The position numbers were made by a program, and so were the translations under genes. A DNA stretch of 64,000 nucleotides from Actinomadura latina NBRC 106108. GTDB taxonomy: Bacteria; Actinomycetota; Actinomycetes; Streptosporangiales; Streptosporangiaceae. The notes under the pieces were generated by a model. That model ran no database searches. It worked only from the letters and a program-made list of their open reading frames with translations, and was not told the origin of the DNA. The DNA is taken from the NCBI RefSeq assembly GCF_001552195.1, contig NZ_BCQS01000023.1, positions 24,463-88,462 on the forward strand. Reading direction: 5' to 3'. Position 1 is the stretch's first letter, and the number at the start of each line of letters is the position of its first letter. Below are positions 1 through 8,485 of the stretch, one piece after another.

Positions 1-985
1 CTGGCTGCCGCTGTGGGCGCGGCTCGCCGCGTTCGCGCCCGGCGCCGCCAACACCGCCCTGCACCTGCCCGGCCTGAGCGGCGCCGCCAAGCGGATCGGC
101 GGCATCGCCCCCCAGCGCGACATGCCGGAGTTCGCGCCCGAGCGGTTCACCGACTGGTTCAAGCGCCGCCCCGCGCCCGCCGAGGGGGGCGGCAAGCGGG
201 TCGTGCTGTGGCCGGACACCTTCACCAACAACTTTCATCCCCACATCGGCAAGGCCGCCGTCCGCGTCCTGGAGGCGTCCGGGTACCGGGTCGAGGTGCC
301 GCCGGTCGCGCTGTGCTGCGGGCTGACCTGGATCTCCACCGGCCAGCTCGGCGTCGCCGCCCGCGTGCTGCGCCGCACCGTCCGCGCGCTGGCGCCCCGG
401 CTGCGCGACGGCGTCCCGGTGATCGGGCTGGAGCCGTCCTGCACCGCCGTGTTCCGCGCGGACGCGCCCGAGCTCATGGAGGGCGGCGCCGCCCGTGACC
501 CGCGGACGTGGGACGACGTCCAGCGCCTCCGCGACCAGACCCGGACGCTGGCCGAGCTGCTCGACGAGCGCCAGGAGGAGGCCGGCGGCGCCTCGCCCCT
601 CGCGGCACACGACACGGTCGCCGGGCTGGACACCCCGAAGGTCCGCGCGATCGCGCAGCCGCACTGCCACCAGCACGCCATCATGGGGTTCGGCGCCGAC
701 CAGCGCGTCCTGTCCCGCGCCGGCGTCGACGTGGAGACCCTCGACGTCGGCTGCTGCGGACTCGCCGGCAACTTCGGGTTCGAGCGCGGCCACTACGAGG
801 TGTCCACCAAGATCGCCGAGCAGGGCGTGTGGCCCGCCGTCGAGGACGCCGGGCCCGGCACGGCCGTCCTCGCCGACGGGTTCTCCTGCCGGACGCAGAT
901 CGAGGCCGGCACCGGCGCCCGGCCCCGCCACCTGGCCGAGCTGCTCGCCGGCCTGCTCCCCGGGCGCGAGGACGCGGAGCCGTGA
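1..985 (+). CDS. FAD/Fe-S-binding oxidase, C-terminal part (partial)
   Basis: This is the 3' end of a gene that enters the window from the left; the frame is open from base 2 to the TGA at 983-985. The visible part carries two cysteine-rich CCG-type modules: CCGLTWISTGQLG near base 317 and CCGLAGNFGFERGHYE near base 752. That pairing is known from the heterodisulfide-reductase/GlpC-like C-terminus of glycolate and D-lactate dehydrogenases, which is often fused to an N-terminal FAD (BBE/FAD_binding_4) domain. The likely role is cytoplasmic or membrane-associated oxidation of a 2-hydroxy acid with electron transfer through Fe-S clusters; the substrate cannot be judged. The FAD domain would lie outside the window, so the fusion is inferred. 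A MarR gene follows 64 bases downstream. Confidence 0.75.
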   Translation, partial: WLPLWARLAAFAPGAANTALHLPGLSGAAKRIGGIAPQRDMPEFAPERFTDWFKRRPAPAEGGGKRVVLWPDTFTNNFHPHIGKAAVRVLEASGYRVEVPPVALCCGLTWISTGQLGVAARVLRRTVRALAPRLRDGVPVIGLEPSCTAVFRADAPELMEGGAARDPRTWDDVQRLRDQTRTLAELLDERQEEAGGASPLAAHDTVAGLDTPKVRAIAQPHCHQHAIMGFGADQRVLSRAGVDVETLDVGCCGLAGNFGFERGHYEVSTKIAEQGVWPAVEDAGPGTAVLADGFSCRTQIEAGTGARPRHLAELLAGLLPGREDAEP

Positions 986-1049
986 GCGGGGGCCGGACCG
1001 CTCCGGGGCGCGTTGGCGCACCCGGGCCCCGGCCCTGTAGAAATCTGTC

Positions 1050-1529
1050 ATGAGCGAAGACGGGGACGCCGGAGTCGACGAGGTCACCTCGGCGATGCTG
1101 ACCGCCTCCCGGCTGCTGGTCGCGATCTCGGCCCGCTCCCTCGGCGCGGTCCAGGACGCCGTCACGCTGCCGCAGTTCCGGCTGCTCGTCGTGCTGTCCT
1201 CGCAGGGGCCGTCCAAGCTCGTGACGCTCGCCGGGCTGCTGGAGGTCAACCCGTCCACCGCCATGCGGATGGTGGACCGGCTCGCCACCGCCGGGCTCGT
1301 GCGCCGCGAGGCCAGCCCGCAGAGCGGCCGCGAGGTCCGCATCCAGGTCACCGACGCCGGGCGGCGCATCGTCGACGACGTCACCGCCCGCCGCCGCGCC
1401 GAGATCGCCGGGGTCGTCTCCCGGATGCCGGCCGGGCAGCGGCACGCCCTCGTCGCCGCCCTGCGCGCCTTCACCGAGGCCGGCGGCGAACCCCCGGTCA
1501 GCACCGTCGCGCGGCTCGGCTGGACCTGA
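1050..1529 (+). CDS. MarR family transcriptional regulator
   Basis: A 159-residue protein of typical MarR length. Residues about 35-100 form the winged helix: LPQFRLLVVLSSQGP, then the recognition region LLEVNPSTAMRMVDRL, then the wing VRREASPQSGREVRIQVT with its basic tip. MarR proteins bind palindromic operators as dimers and usually release them on binding small aromatic ligands. There is no ribosome binding site before the ATG. A -10-like TAGAAA lies 6 bases upstream, so the transcript is probably leaderless. Neighbours are the oxidase upstream and a lipoprotein downstream; no target is evident beyond possible autoregulation. Confidence 0.85.
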   Translation: MSEDGDAGVDEVTSAMLTASRLLVAISARSLGAVQDAVTLPQFRLLVVLSSQGPSKLVTLAGLLEVNPSTAMRMVDRLATAGLVRREASPQSGREVRIQVTDAGRRIVDDVTARRRAEIAGVVSRMPAGQRHALVAALRAFTEAGGEPPVSTVARLGWT

Positions 1530-1620
1530 CGGAACCGGCCGGCCGCGCGTCGAACCGCGCCGCCCGGACGCGCGTACTGCTGCCGTGACGCCCTTCACCC
1601 CGACCGAGAGGCGGTGCCGG

Positions 1621-2334
1621 ATGCCCCGACCCCGACCGGCCGCCGCGGCGGCCGCGGCGCTGGCGGCCGGCCTGCTGCTGGGCGCCTGCCAGCCGGCCGG
1701 CCGGCAGGCCACCGACGGCGGCGCGGTGGCGCCGCAGGTCAACGACGAGGCCGCCGCCCAGTCGACCGTCACCACCGAATGGGGGCCGCTCGGCCCCGCC
1801 GACCGCGACGTCATCGTCCAGATCCGGCAGGCCGCGCTGTGGGAGATCCCCGTCGCCCGGCAGGCCCAGCGCCGCGCCGCCCGGCCCGCGACCCGCCGCG
1901 CGCTCGCCGAGGTCGCCCGCCGGCACGCCGGGCTGGACCAGCTGAACCGCCAGGCCGCCGGGCGGCTGAACGTGCCGCTGCCGAACCAGCCGAGCCCGGA
2001 GCAGCAGAGCTGGATGTCGGAGATCACCGGCAGGTCCGGCAACGACTACGACAAGACCGCCGTCGCGCGGATGCGGATGGCGCAGGGCCTCCTCTACGCC
2101 GAGCTCGGCGCCGTCCGCGCCAGCACGCGCAACACGCTCGTGCGGCGGTTCGCCGAGCAGGCGCAGCCGCTCGTCACCGAGCAGATGAAGCAGCTGGAGA
2201 CCACCGGGTTCGTCACCGGCGACACGCTGCCCGACCCGCCCGCGGTCACCGAGCCGCCGCCGCCCGCGCCGCCCGGTTCCCGGCGGTCCCCGGCGCCCGC
2301 CGCGACCTCGCTGCTGTCCGGCGGCGGAAGGTGA
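1621..2334 (+). CDS. DUF4142 domain lipoprotein
   Basis: A secreted protein of 237 residues. The N-terminus has a basic tip (MPRPRP), a hydrophobic Ala/Leu stretch and a lipobox LLGAC with Cys at about residue 23, so it should be a lipid-anchored extracellular protein. The body (about 60-200) is an all-helical Gln/Ala/Arg-rich domain of the DUF4142 type (ferritin-like bundle, function unknown). A Pro/Ser-rich tail follows. The ATG at 1621 is chosen because GAGAGG lies about 10 bases upstream and the signal peptide starts there; an in-frame GTG at 1585 would add a charged leader that spoils the signal peptide. The sirtuin gene converges from the right 6 bases later. Confidence 0.7.
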   Translation: MPRPRPAAAAAAALAAGLLLGACQPAGRQATDGGAVAPQVNDEAAAQSTVTTEWGPLGPADRDVIVQIRQAALWEIPVARQAQRRAARPATRRALAEVARRHAGLDQLNRQAAGRLNVPLPNQPSPEQQSWMSEITGRSGNDYDKTAVARMRMAQGLLYAELGAVRASTRNTLVRRFAEQAQPLVTEQMKQLETTGFVTGDTLPDPPAVTEPPPPAPPGSRRSPAPAATSLLSGGGR

Positions 2335-2340
2335 CGGGCG

Positions 2341-3192
2341 CTACCGTCCCAGCTCGTCGAGGAGGGCGGTCAGCGTCGCGCCGAGCGGCGCGTCCACCGT
2401 GACCAGCGCGTGCTCGTCGCCGCGCGTCGCGCCCCGGTTCACGATCGCGACGGGCACGCCGTGCCGGGCCGCGTGCCGGACGAACCGGTACCCCGACAGC
2501 ACCGTCAGCGACGACCCGAGCACCAGCAGCGCGCCCGCGCCCTCGGTGAGCGCGTAGCAGTCCCGGACCCGGGCGGGCGGCACGTTCTCCCCGAAGAAGA
2601 TCACATCGGGCTTGAGCACGCCGCCGCACCGCTCGCAGGCCACGACCCGGAACGCGGCGGCCGCCGCGGCGGTGACCACCGCGTCGCCGTCGGGGTTGAT
2701 CGCGTCCGCCCGCGCCTCGAAGCCGGGGTTCGCCGCGCGCAGCCGCGCGTCCAGCCGCCCGCGCGGCGTCCGCTCCCCGCACGCCAGGCACACGACCCGG
2801 TCCAGGGCCCCGTGCAGCTCGATGACGCCGTCCGCGCCGGCCGCCTGCTGGAGCCCGTCGACGTTCTGCGTGATGATCCCCGCGAGCAGGCCGCGCCGCT
2901 GCAGCTCCGCCACCGCCCGGTGCCCCGCGTTCGGGCGGGCCGCCGCGATGTGCCGCCAGCCGAGATGGCTGCGCGCCCAGTACCGGCGCCGCGCCGCCTC
3001 GCTCCCGGTGAACGCCTGGTACGTCATCGGCTCCGCGCGCCGCAGGCGCCCCGTCTCACCCCGGTAGTCCGGGATGCCCGACTCGGTGGACAGCCCGGCG
3101 CCGCTCAGCACCACCACCTCGCCGTCCGAGACGAGATCGGCCAGCAGCGGCACCCCGCCCGCCCGCGCCCCGGTTCCCGCCGTGCTCTCCAC
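2341..3192 (-). CDS. Sir2 family NAD-dependent protein deacylase
   Basis: A compact sirtuin of about 283 residues. Visible motifs are the NAD-binding GAGLSTESGIPDYRG, the TQNVDGL motif, the catalytic His in ELHG, and two zinc-binding Cys pairs (CLAC and CERC). GSSLTV precedes the final Rossmann strand. Sirtuins remove acetyl or other acyl groups from protein lysines, consuming NAD. The GTG at 3192 is preferred because GGAGGGG lies about 10 bases upstream; another in-frame GTG at 3246 would add 18 residues. The ketoacyl synthase gene diverges on the other side. This is the small bacterial housekeeping-like form, with no fused effector domain. Confidence 0.9.
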   Translation of the reverse strand: MESTAGTGARAGGVPLLADLVSDGEVVVLSGAGLSTESGIPDYRGETGRLRRAEPMTYQAFTGSEAARRRYWARSHLGWRHIAAARPNAGHRAVAELQRRGLLAGIITQNVDGLQQAAGADGVIELHGALDRVVCLACGERTPRGRLDARLRAANPGFEARADAINPDGDAVVTAAAAAAFRVVACERCGGVLKPDVIFFGENVPPARVRDCYALTEGAGALLVLGSSLTVLSGYRFVRHAARHGVPVAIVNRGATRGDEHALVTVDAPLGATLTALLDELGR

Positions 3193-3395
3193 TACCCGCG
3201 TCACCCCTCCATGGTGCACGACCAGGACCAGTGAGGGACGAAACACCCGATACCGGTGTGGCGCGTGTCACCACGGTGACAAAAAGCGCCCGGAGAATGT
3301 GCACGGGCTGGCAAGTTCCGACGAACGCCGCCGCGCTAGCTTTCCGAAGCCCCGCGTCTCCTCCGCGGGGTCCCCCCATACCGCGAGGTGAGCGG

Positions 3396-4727
3396 ATGAC
3401 CGCTGAGCACCGTGCCCAGGAATCCCGTGCCCCGGAATCCCGGGCCCGGCGATCCCGGGCCGAGGAACACCGCGGCGGACACTTCCGGGCCGACGGGACG
3501 CCCCGCGTCGTGGTGACCGGGTTCGGGGTGAAGAGCCCGGCGGGCGGCACGCCCGCGGAGGTCTTCGCGACCGTCCTCGCGGGCAAGTCGCAGGCCGTCC
3601 ACGTCCCCGAGCTGCTGGAGGCCGGGACCGCGGTGTCGTTCGGCTGCCCCGCCCAGCCGCTGGACGAGGAGCGCTACTTCGGCAAGCCCGAGCGGCGCCG
3701 CCTCGACCGGATGACCAAACTCGGCGTCGCCGCCGCGGACGACGCCGTCGCCGACGCAGGGCCCGGCTACGGCGGCGCCCCCGCCCGCCGCGGCGTCTAC
3801 GTGGGGACGGCCGCCGCCGGGCTCGCCTCCGCCGTCGCGCTCGGCGGCCACGAGCACGCCGGGACGCTGGACCGGCTGCCGGTCCCCGCCGTCCCGAAGA
3901 TCATGCCGAACGCGACCGCCGCGAACGTGTCCATCCGGCACGGCTGCGAGGGGCCCTGCCTCACCTACTCCACCGGCTGCGCCAGCGGCGCCACCGCGAT
4001 CGGCGAGGCCGTCCTCGCCATCCGCGCCGGCCGGATCGACACGGCCGTCGCCGGCGGCGTCGACGCGATCCTCACCCCGTTCGTGATGGCCGCGTTCGCC
4101 CGCATCGGCACGCTCGCCCGCCGCGACCCCACCCCGCACACGGCCGGGCGCCCCTTCGACGCCGACCGCGACGGGTTCGTGGTCGGGGAGGCCGCCGCCT
4201 TCCTCACGCTGGAGCGCGCCGACCACGCCGCCGCGCGCGGAGCCCGCGTGTACGGGGAGGTCGCCGGGTACGGGGCCGCGTCCGACGCCGCCCACCTCGT
4301 CCAGCCCCGCCCGGACGGCGAGGTCGCCGCCCGCTGCATGGCCGCCGCGCTGGCCGACGCCGGGCTCGCCGCGTCCGCCGTCGGGCACATCAGCGCGCAC
4401 GCCACCGGCACCCGCGGCAACGACGGCGCCGAGGCGCTCGCGATCGGCCGCTGCTTCGGCCGCCGCACCCCGCCCGTCACCGCCACCAAGGGCGTCACCG
4501 GGCACATCCTCGGCGCCGGCGGCGCGCTGCAGGCGATGGTCGCGCTGCTCGGCGCGGCCGGCGGCCTCGTCCCGCCCACCGCCAACTTCGCCGCCCCCGG
4601 CGCCGACACCGCCCACCTCGACGTCGTGCACGGCGAGGCCCGGACGATCGCGCCCGCCGCGCCCGCCCTGTCGAACTCGTTCGGGTTCGGCGGGCACGAC
4701 GCGACGCTCGTCCTCACCCCCGCTTGA
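3396..4727 (+). CDS. Beta-ketoacyl-ACP synthase (FabF/KAS II-like), orphan
   Basis: A 443-residue thiolase-fold condensing enzyme. The full catalytic set is present: Cys195 in STGCASGA, His335 in SAHATGT and His370 in TKGVTGH, with the glycine-rich GFGGHDAT end. It should condense an acyl thioester with a malonyl-ACP. About 35 extra residues at the N-terminus are an Arg/Glu/Ser-rich run of near repeats (ESRAPESRARRSR) that is probably disordered. The ATG at 3396 has GAGGTGAG just upstream. No acyl carrier protein, chain-length factor or reductase is nearby, so it is not part of a recognisable fatty-acid or polyketide cluster. Its 3' end overlaps the convergent DUF3068 gene by 14 bases. Confidence 0.85.
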   Translation: MTAEHRAQESRAPESRARRSRAEEHRGGHFRADGTPRVVVTGFGVKSPAGGTPAEVFATVLAGKSQAVHVPELLEAGTAVSFGCPAQPLDEERYFGKPERRRLDRMTKLGVAAADDAVADAGPGYGGAPARRGVYVGTAAAGLASAVALGGHEHAGTLDRLPVPAVPKIMPNATAANVSIRHGCEGPCLTYSTGCASGATAIGEAVLAIRAGRIDTAVAGGVDAILTPFVMAAFARIGTLARRDPTPHTAGRPFDADRDGFVVGEAAAFLTLERADHAAARGARVYGEVAGYGAASDAAHLVQPRPDGEVAARCMAAALADAGLAASAVGHISAHATGTRGNDGAEALAIGRCFGRRTPPVTATKGVTGHILGAGGALQAMVALLGAAGGLVPPTANFAAPGADTAHLDVVHGEARTIAPAAPALSNSFGFGGHDATLVLTPA

Positions 4728-5736
4728 ACGGCGGCCCGTGCGGCTCAGCGGCCACCGGAGCGGCCGGGGCCGCCGGGTCCGCCGGAGCCGCCGGGGCGCG
4801 GCGGCGCCGGCCGGGGCGGCCGCCGCGGCCGGCGAGCAGCACCCCGGCCGCGACGAGCAGGACGCCGGCGCCGGCGCAGCAGAGCGGGACGACGGTCTTC
4901 AGCAGCCGGATCTGCCCGGCGCCGTCGCCCGACAGCGCCCGCAGCGCCCGCTGCGACTCGGGCGTCATCGCGAGGGTGAAGTCGGCGACCACGAGCCGCC
5001 CCGGCCCCTCCTTGGGGCGCAGCGTCGACAGGACCCGCCGCCGCTGGTCGATCGGCGCGCCCGTCCGGGGATCCACCCAGTACGTCGCATCGGCCTGGTA
5101 GTAGCGGTCCACGGGCACGGCGGGGGAGCCCTCGGGGCGGCCGAGCAGCTCGCCCGGCACGTCCGGCAGGTCGCCCGCGACCCTGGTCTCCGGGACGCGC
5201 TGGACGAAGCGGTAGGCGAGCACGCCGCCGACGCGCTCCTCGCCGTCGAAGGCCACCGGCCAGGCGCGCAGGGTCGCGGTGTCGAACAGCTCCAGGCCCT
5301 TCTTGCGGACCTCCACCGGCCAGAACAGGCCCACCCCGGACAGCCGGACGGAGCTGTCGCCGTCGATCGCCGCGCCGCAGCAGTTCCGCAGCTCACCGGT
5401 GCGGCGGTCGAACGCGTACCGCTGCTTCTGGATCTCGATCGTGGTGCCGCGCCCCCCGTCCTGCACCATCGTCGTCGAGTCCCACACCGCGACGCCGTCG
5501 TGGGTCGAGGCCGGATCGCCGCGGACGGTGTTGGTCGCCACGATCGTCGCGCCCGTCCGCGGCGTCGCCTTGGCCGCGTCGAAGTAGGACGCGTTCTCGG
5601 CCCGCAGCCGCGTCACCTGGTACACGTCCGTCGGCGCGCCGATCAGCGACGGGGCGACGTAGAAGCGGACGAGGACGCCGGCGGCCAGCAGGAACGCGCC
5701 GAGTCCGATGAGGGACGCACCGATGATCCGTCGCAC
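4714..5736 (-). CDS. DUF3068 (PorA family) membrane-anchored protein
   Basis: About 340 residues. The N-terminus RRIIGASLIGLGAFLLAAG is a transmembrane segment. A large extracellular domain follows (about 35-290) with the DUF3068 layout and phrases such as TYWVDPRTGAPIDQ and RVLSTL. A second hydrophobic helix lies near the C-terminus (VVPLCCAGAGVLLVAAG), then an Arg- and Ala/Pro-rich cytoplasmic tail. Members occur across Actinomycetota and have been linked by name to PorA, but the function is unclear. The GTG at 5736 is chosen because GGGAGG lies 5 bases upstream; a longer ATG start at 5805 is possible. It may share a divergent promoter region with nirB. Confidence 0.75.
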   Translation of the reverse strand: MRRIIGASLIGLGAFLLAAGVLVRFYVAPSLIGAPTDVYQVTRLRAENASYFDAAKATPRTGATIVATNTVRGDPASTHDGVAVWDSTTMVQDGGRGTTIEIQKQRYAFDRRTGELRNCCGAAIDGDSSVRLSGVGLFWPVEVRKKGLELFDTATLRAWPVAFDGEERVGGVLAYRFVQRVPETRVAGDLPDVPGELLGRPEGSPAVPVDRYYQADATYWVDPRTGAPIDQRRRVLSTLRPKEGPGRLVVADFTLAMTPESQRALRALSGDGAGQIRLLKTVVPLCCAGAGVLLVAAGVLLAGRGGRPGRRRRAPAAPADPAAPAAPVAAEPHGPPFKRG

Positions 5737-5971
5737 TGCCGCCTCCCGGCCCACGGTCGGAATCGCGCTCAAGCTCGATCTTTCATCTTTCCGAGTGTCG
5801 CGCATCACACTCGCAAAGGAAACGGATCCGCGCGCGAACCTGCGGCGGGTGCCCGGCCGCCGGCCGGCGCGGCGGCCCGCCGCGGGGCCGGCCGGGCGGT
5901 GAGGTCCAGTTAACGCGCGGGTGACGCGGGTGATCCATCCGGGAAATACGGGCCGCCCAGCATCAGGGTTC

Positions 5972-8485
5972 ATGGGAGCCGACAGCACAACGGACCGGCG
6001 GCTGGTCGTGGCCGGGCACGGACCGGCCGCGCACCGCCTCGTGGAGGCGCTGCGCGCGCGAGACGCCGCCGGGACCTGGACCATCACCGTCATCGGCGAG
6101 GAGCCCCGGACCGCCTACGACCGGGTGGCGCTGACCACCCACCTGGAGGGCGCCGACCTCGCCTACCCGGCGCACGGCGGCGAGGTCGCCGTCCGGACCG
6201 GCGAGCGCGTCACCGGGATCGACCGCGCCGCCCGGACGGTCGCCACCTCGGCGGGGCGCACCGTCCCCTACGACGCGCTCGTCCTCGCCACCGGGTCGGC
6301 GCCGTTCGTCCCGCCGGTCGAGGGCGCGGACCTGCCCGGCGTGTTCGCCTACCGCACGACCGCCGACCTGGACGCGATCCGCGAGTACGCGCGCGGCCGC
6401 GCCACCGGCGCCGTCGTCGGCGGCGGCCTGCTCGGCCTGGAGGCGGCCCGCGCCCTGCAGGGCCTCGGGCTGCGCAGCGGCGTCATCGAGGTCGCGCCGT
6501 GGCTGATGCCGCGCCAGCTCGACGAGGGCGGCGGCGCGATGCTGCGCCGGCACATCGAGGGCCTCGGCATGGCCGTGCACGCCGGCGTCCCGATGCGCGC
6601 CCTGGAGGCCGGGGACGGCGGAGCCGTCCGCCGCGTCGTCCTCGGCGACGGGCAGGTGATCGACGCGGAGGTCGTGGTGTTCTCCGCCGGCATCCGCCCG
6701 CGCGACGAGCTGGCCCGCGGCTGCGGCCTGCCGGTGGGGGAGCGCGGCGGCGTCGTGGTGGACGAGGCGTGCCGCACCGAGGACCCCGCCATCTGGGCGA
6801 TCGGGGAGTGCGCCTGCGTCGGTGGCGCGGTGGGCGGCACGGTCTACGGGCTGGTCGGGCCGTGCTTCTCCATGGCCGAGGTCGTCGCCGACCGGCTCCT
6901 GTCGGACGCGAGCACCGCCGTGTTCGAAGGCGCCGACATGTCGACCAAGCTCAAGCTCATGGGCGTGGACGTCGCCAGCTTCGGCGACCCGTTCGCCGGC
7001 CCCGATCAGGGCGCCCTCGGCGTCACCTACACCGACCCCGTCGCCGGCGTCTACAAGAGGCTCGTCGTCAGCGACGACGCCCAGACCCTCCTCGGCGGCG
7101 TCCTCGTCGGCGACGCCGAGTCCTACGGGACGCTGCGCGCCCACGTCGGGCGCAGCCTCCCCGGCGCCCCCGAGCAGATGCTGTTCGGCGGCACCGAGAC
7201 GGCGGGCGGCGACCTGCCCGGCGCGACCGTCATCTGCTCCTGCAACAACGTCACCGCCGAGGGCATCCGCTGCGCCATCGGAGAGCACTCCCTCACCGAC
7301 GTGGCCGGCGTGAAGGAGTGCACCCGCGCCGGGACGAGCTGCGGAAGCTGCGTCCCCCTGGTGAAGCGCATCCTGGACGCCGAGCTGACCGCCGCCGGGA
7401 TCGAGGTCGGCACGGCCATCTGCGAGCACTTCCCCTACAGCCGCGCCGAGCTGTTCGACATCGTCCGCGCCGGGGAGGTCACCAGCTTCACCCGGCTCGT
7501 CGAGGAGCACGGGACGGGCCGTGGCTGCGACATCTGCAGGCCCGCCGTCGCCTCCATCCTGGCCAGCCTCGGCAACGGCCACATCCTGGAGGGCGAGCAG
7601 GCCGCGCTGCAGGACACCAACGACCACTTCCTCGCCAACCTGCAGAAGAACGGCACCTACTCGGTCGTGCCGCGCGTCCCCGGCGGCGAGATCACCCCCG
7701 AGAAGCTCATCGTCATCGGCGAGGTCGCCCGCGACTTCGGCCTCTACACCAAGATCACCGGTGGGCAGCGGATCGACCTGTTCGGCGCCCGCGTCGAGCA
7801 GCTCCCGGAGATCTGGCGGCGGCTCGTCGAGGCCGGGTTCGAGTCCGGCCACGCCTACGGCAAGGCGCTGCGCACGGTGAAGTCGTGCGTCGGGTCCACC
7901 TGGTGCCGCTACGGCGTCCAGGACTCGGCCGCGATGGCGATCCGGCTGGAGTTGCGGTACCGGGGGCTGCGCGCCCCGCACAAGCTGAAGTCGGCCGTGT
8001 CCGGCTGCGCCCGCGAGTGCGCCGAGGCGCAGAGCAAGGACTTCGGCGTCATCGCCACCGAGAACGGCTGGAACCTCTACCTCGCCGGCAACGGCGGCAT
8101 GCGGCCGAGGCACGCCGACCTGTTCGCCACCGACCTCACCGACGACGAGCTGATCCGCTGCATCGACAGGTTCCTGATGTTCTACATCCGCACCGCCGAC
8201 CGGCTGCAGCGCACCGCGAGCTGGCTGGAGTCCCTCGACGGCGGCCTGGACTACCTCCGCGAGGTCATCGTGGACGACCGGCTCGGCATCTGCGCCGACC
8301 TCGACGCCGCCATGGAGCGCCACGTCGCGTCCTACTCCGACGAATGGCGCGACACCCTCGGCGACCCCGAGCGGCTCCGCCGGTTCGTCTCCTTCGTCAA
8401 CGCCCCGCGCACCCCCGACCCGAGCATCGCGTTCGAGGTCGAGCGCGACCAGATCAAGCCCCTGCCGCTGGAGGTGAAGCGATGA
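5972..8485 (+). CDS. nirB: Assimilatory nitrite reductase (NADH) large subunit
   Basis: An 837-residue cytoplasmic enzyme reducing nitrite to ammonium. In order: FAD domain (ends of strands VVAGHGPAAH and LVLATGSAPF), NAD(H) domain (VVGGGLLGLEAARAL), two BFD-like [2Fe-2S] segments (ICSCNN...CGSC near residues 418-455, and a second with GCDIC near 517), and the siroheme/4Fe-4S reductase domain with CVGSTWC near 638-644 and GCAREC near 678-682. All four cluster cysteines are present. The start ATG has only a weak ribosome binding site. The next gene overlaps it by 4 bases. A nirD small subunit, usually adjacent, is absent in the window. Confidence 0.93.
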   Translation: MGADSTTDRRLVVAGHGPAAHRLVEALRARDAAGTWTITVIGEEPRTAYDRVALTTHLEGADLAYPAHGGEVAVRTGERVTGIDRAARTVATSAGRTVPYDALVLATGSAPFVPPVEGADLPGVFAYRTTADLDAIREYARGRATGAVVGGGLLGLEAARALQGLGLRSGVIEVAPWLMPRQLDEGGGAMLRRHIEGLGMAVHAGVPMRALEAGDGGAVRRVVLGDGQVIDAEVVVFSAGIRPRDELARGCGLPVGERGGVVVDEACRTEDPAIWAIGECACVGGAVGGTVYGLVGPCFSMAEVVADRLLSDASTAVFEGADMSTKLKLMGVDVASFGDPFAGPDQGALGVTYTDPVAGVYKRLVVSDDAQTLLGGVLVGDAESYGTLRAHVGRSLPGAPEQMLFGGTETAGGDLPGATVICSCNNVTAEGIRCAIGEHSLTDVAGVKECTRAGTSCGSCVPLVKRILDAELTAAGIEVGTAICEHFPYSRAELFDIVRAGEVTSFTRLVEEHGTGRGCDICRPAVASILASLGNGHILEGEQAALQDTNDHFLANLQKNGTYSVVPRVPGGEITPEKLIVIGEVARDFGLYTKITGGQRIDLFGARVEQLPEIWRRLVEAGFESGHAYGKALRTVKSCVGSTWCRYGVQDSAAMAIRLELRYRGLRAPHKLKSAVSGCARECAEAQSKDFGVIATENGWNLYLAGNGGMRPRHADLFATDLTDDELIRCIDRFLMFYIRTADRLQRTASWLESLDGGLDYLREVIVDDRLGICADLDAAMERHVASYSDEWRDTLGDPERLRRFVSFVNAPRTPDPSIAFEVERDQIKPLPLEVKR

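Noticed and set aside
2341..4727. Sirtuin plus ketoacyl synthase as a defence or natural-product module
   Set aside because: The sirtuin is the small housekeeping form with no effector, and no carrier protein, chain-length factor or tailoring gene is linked.
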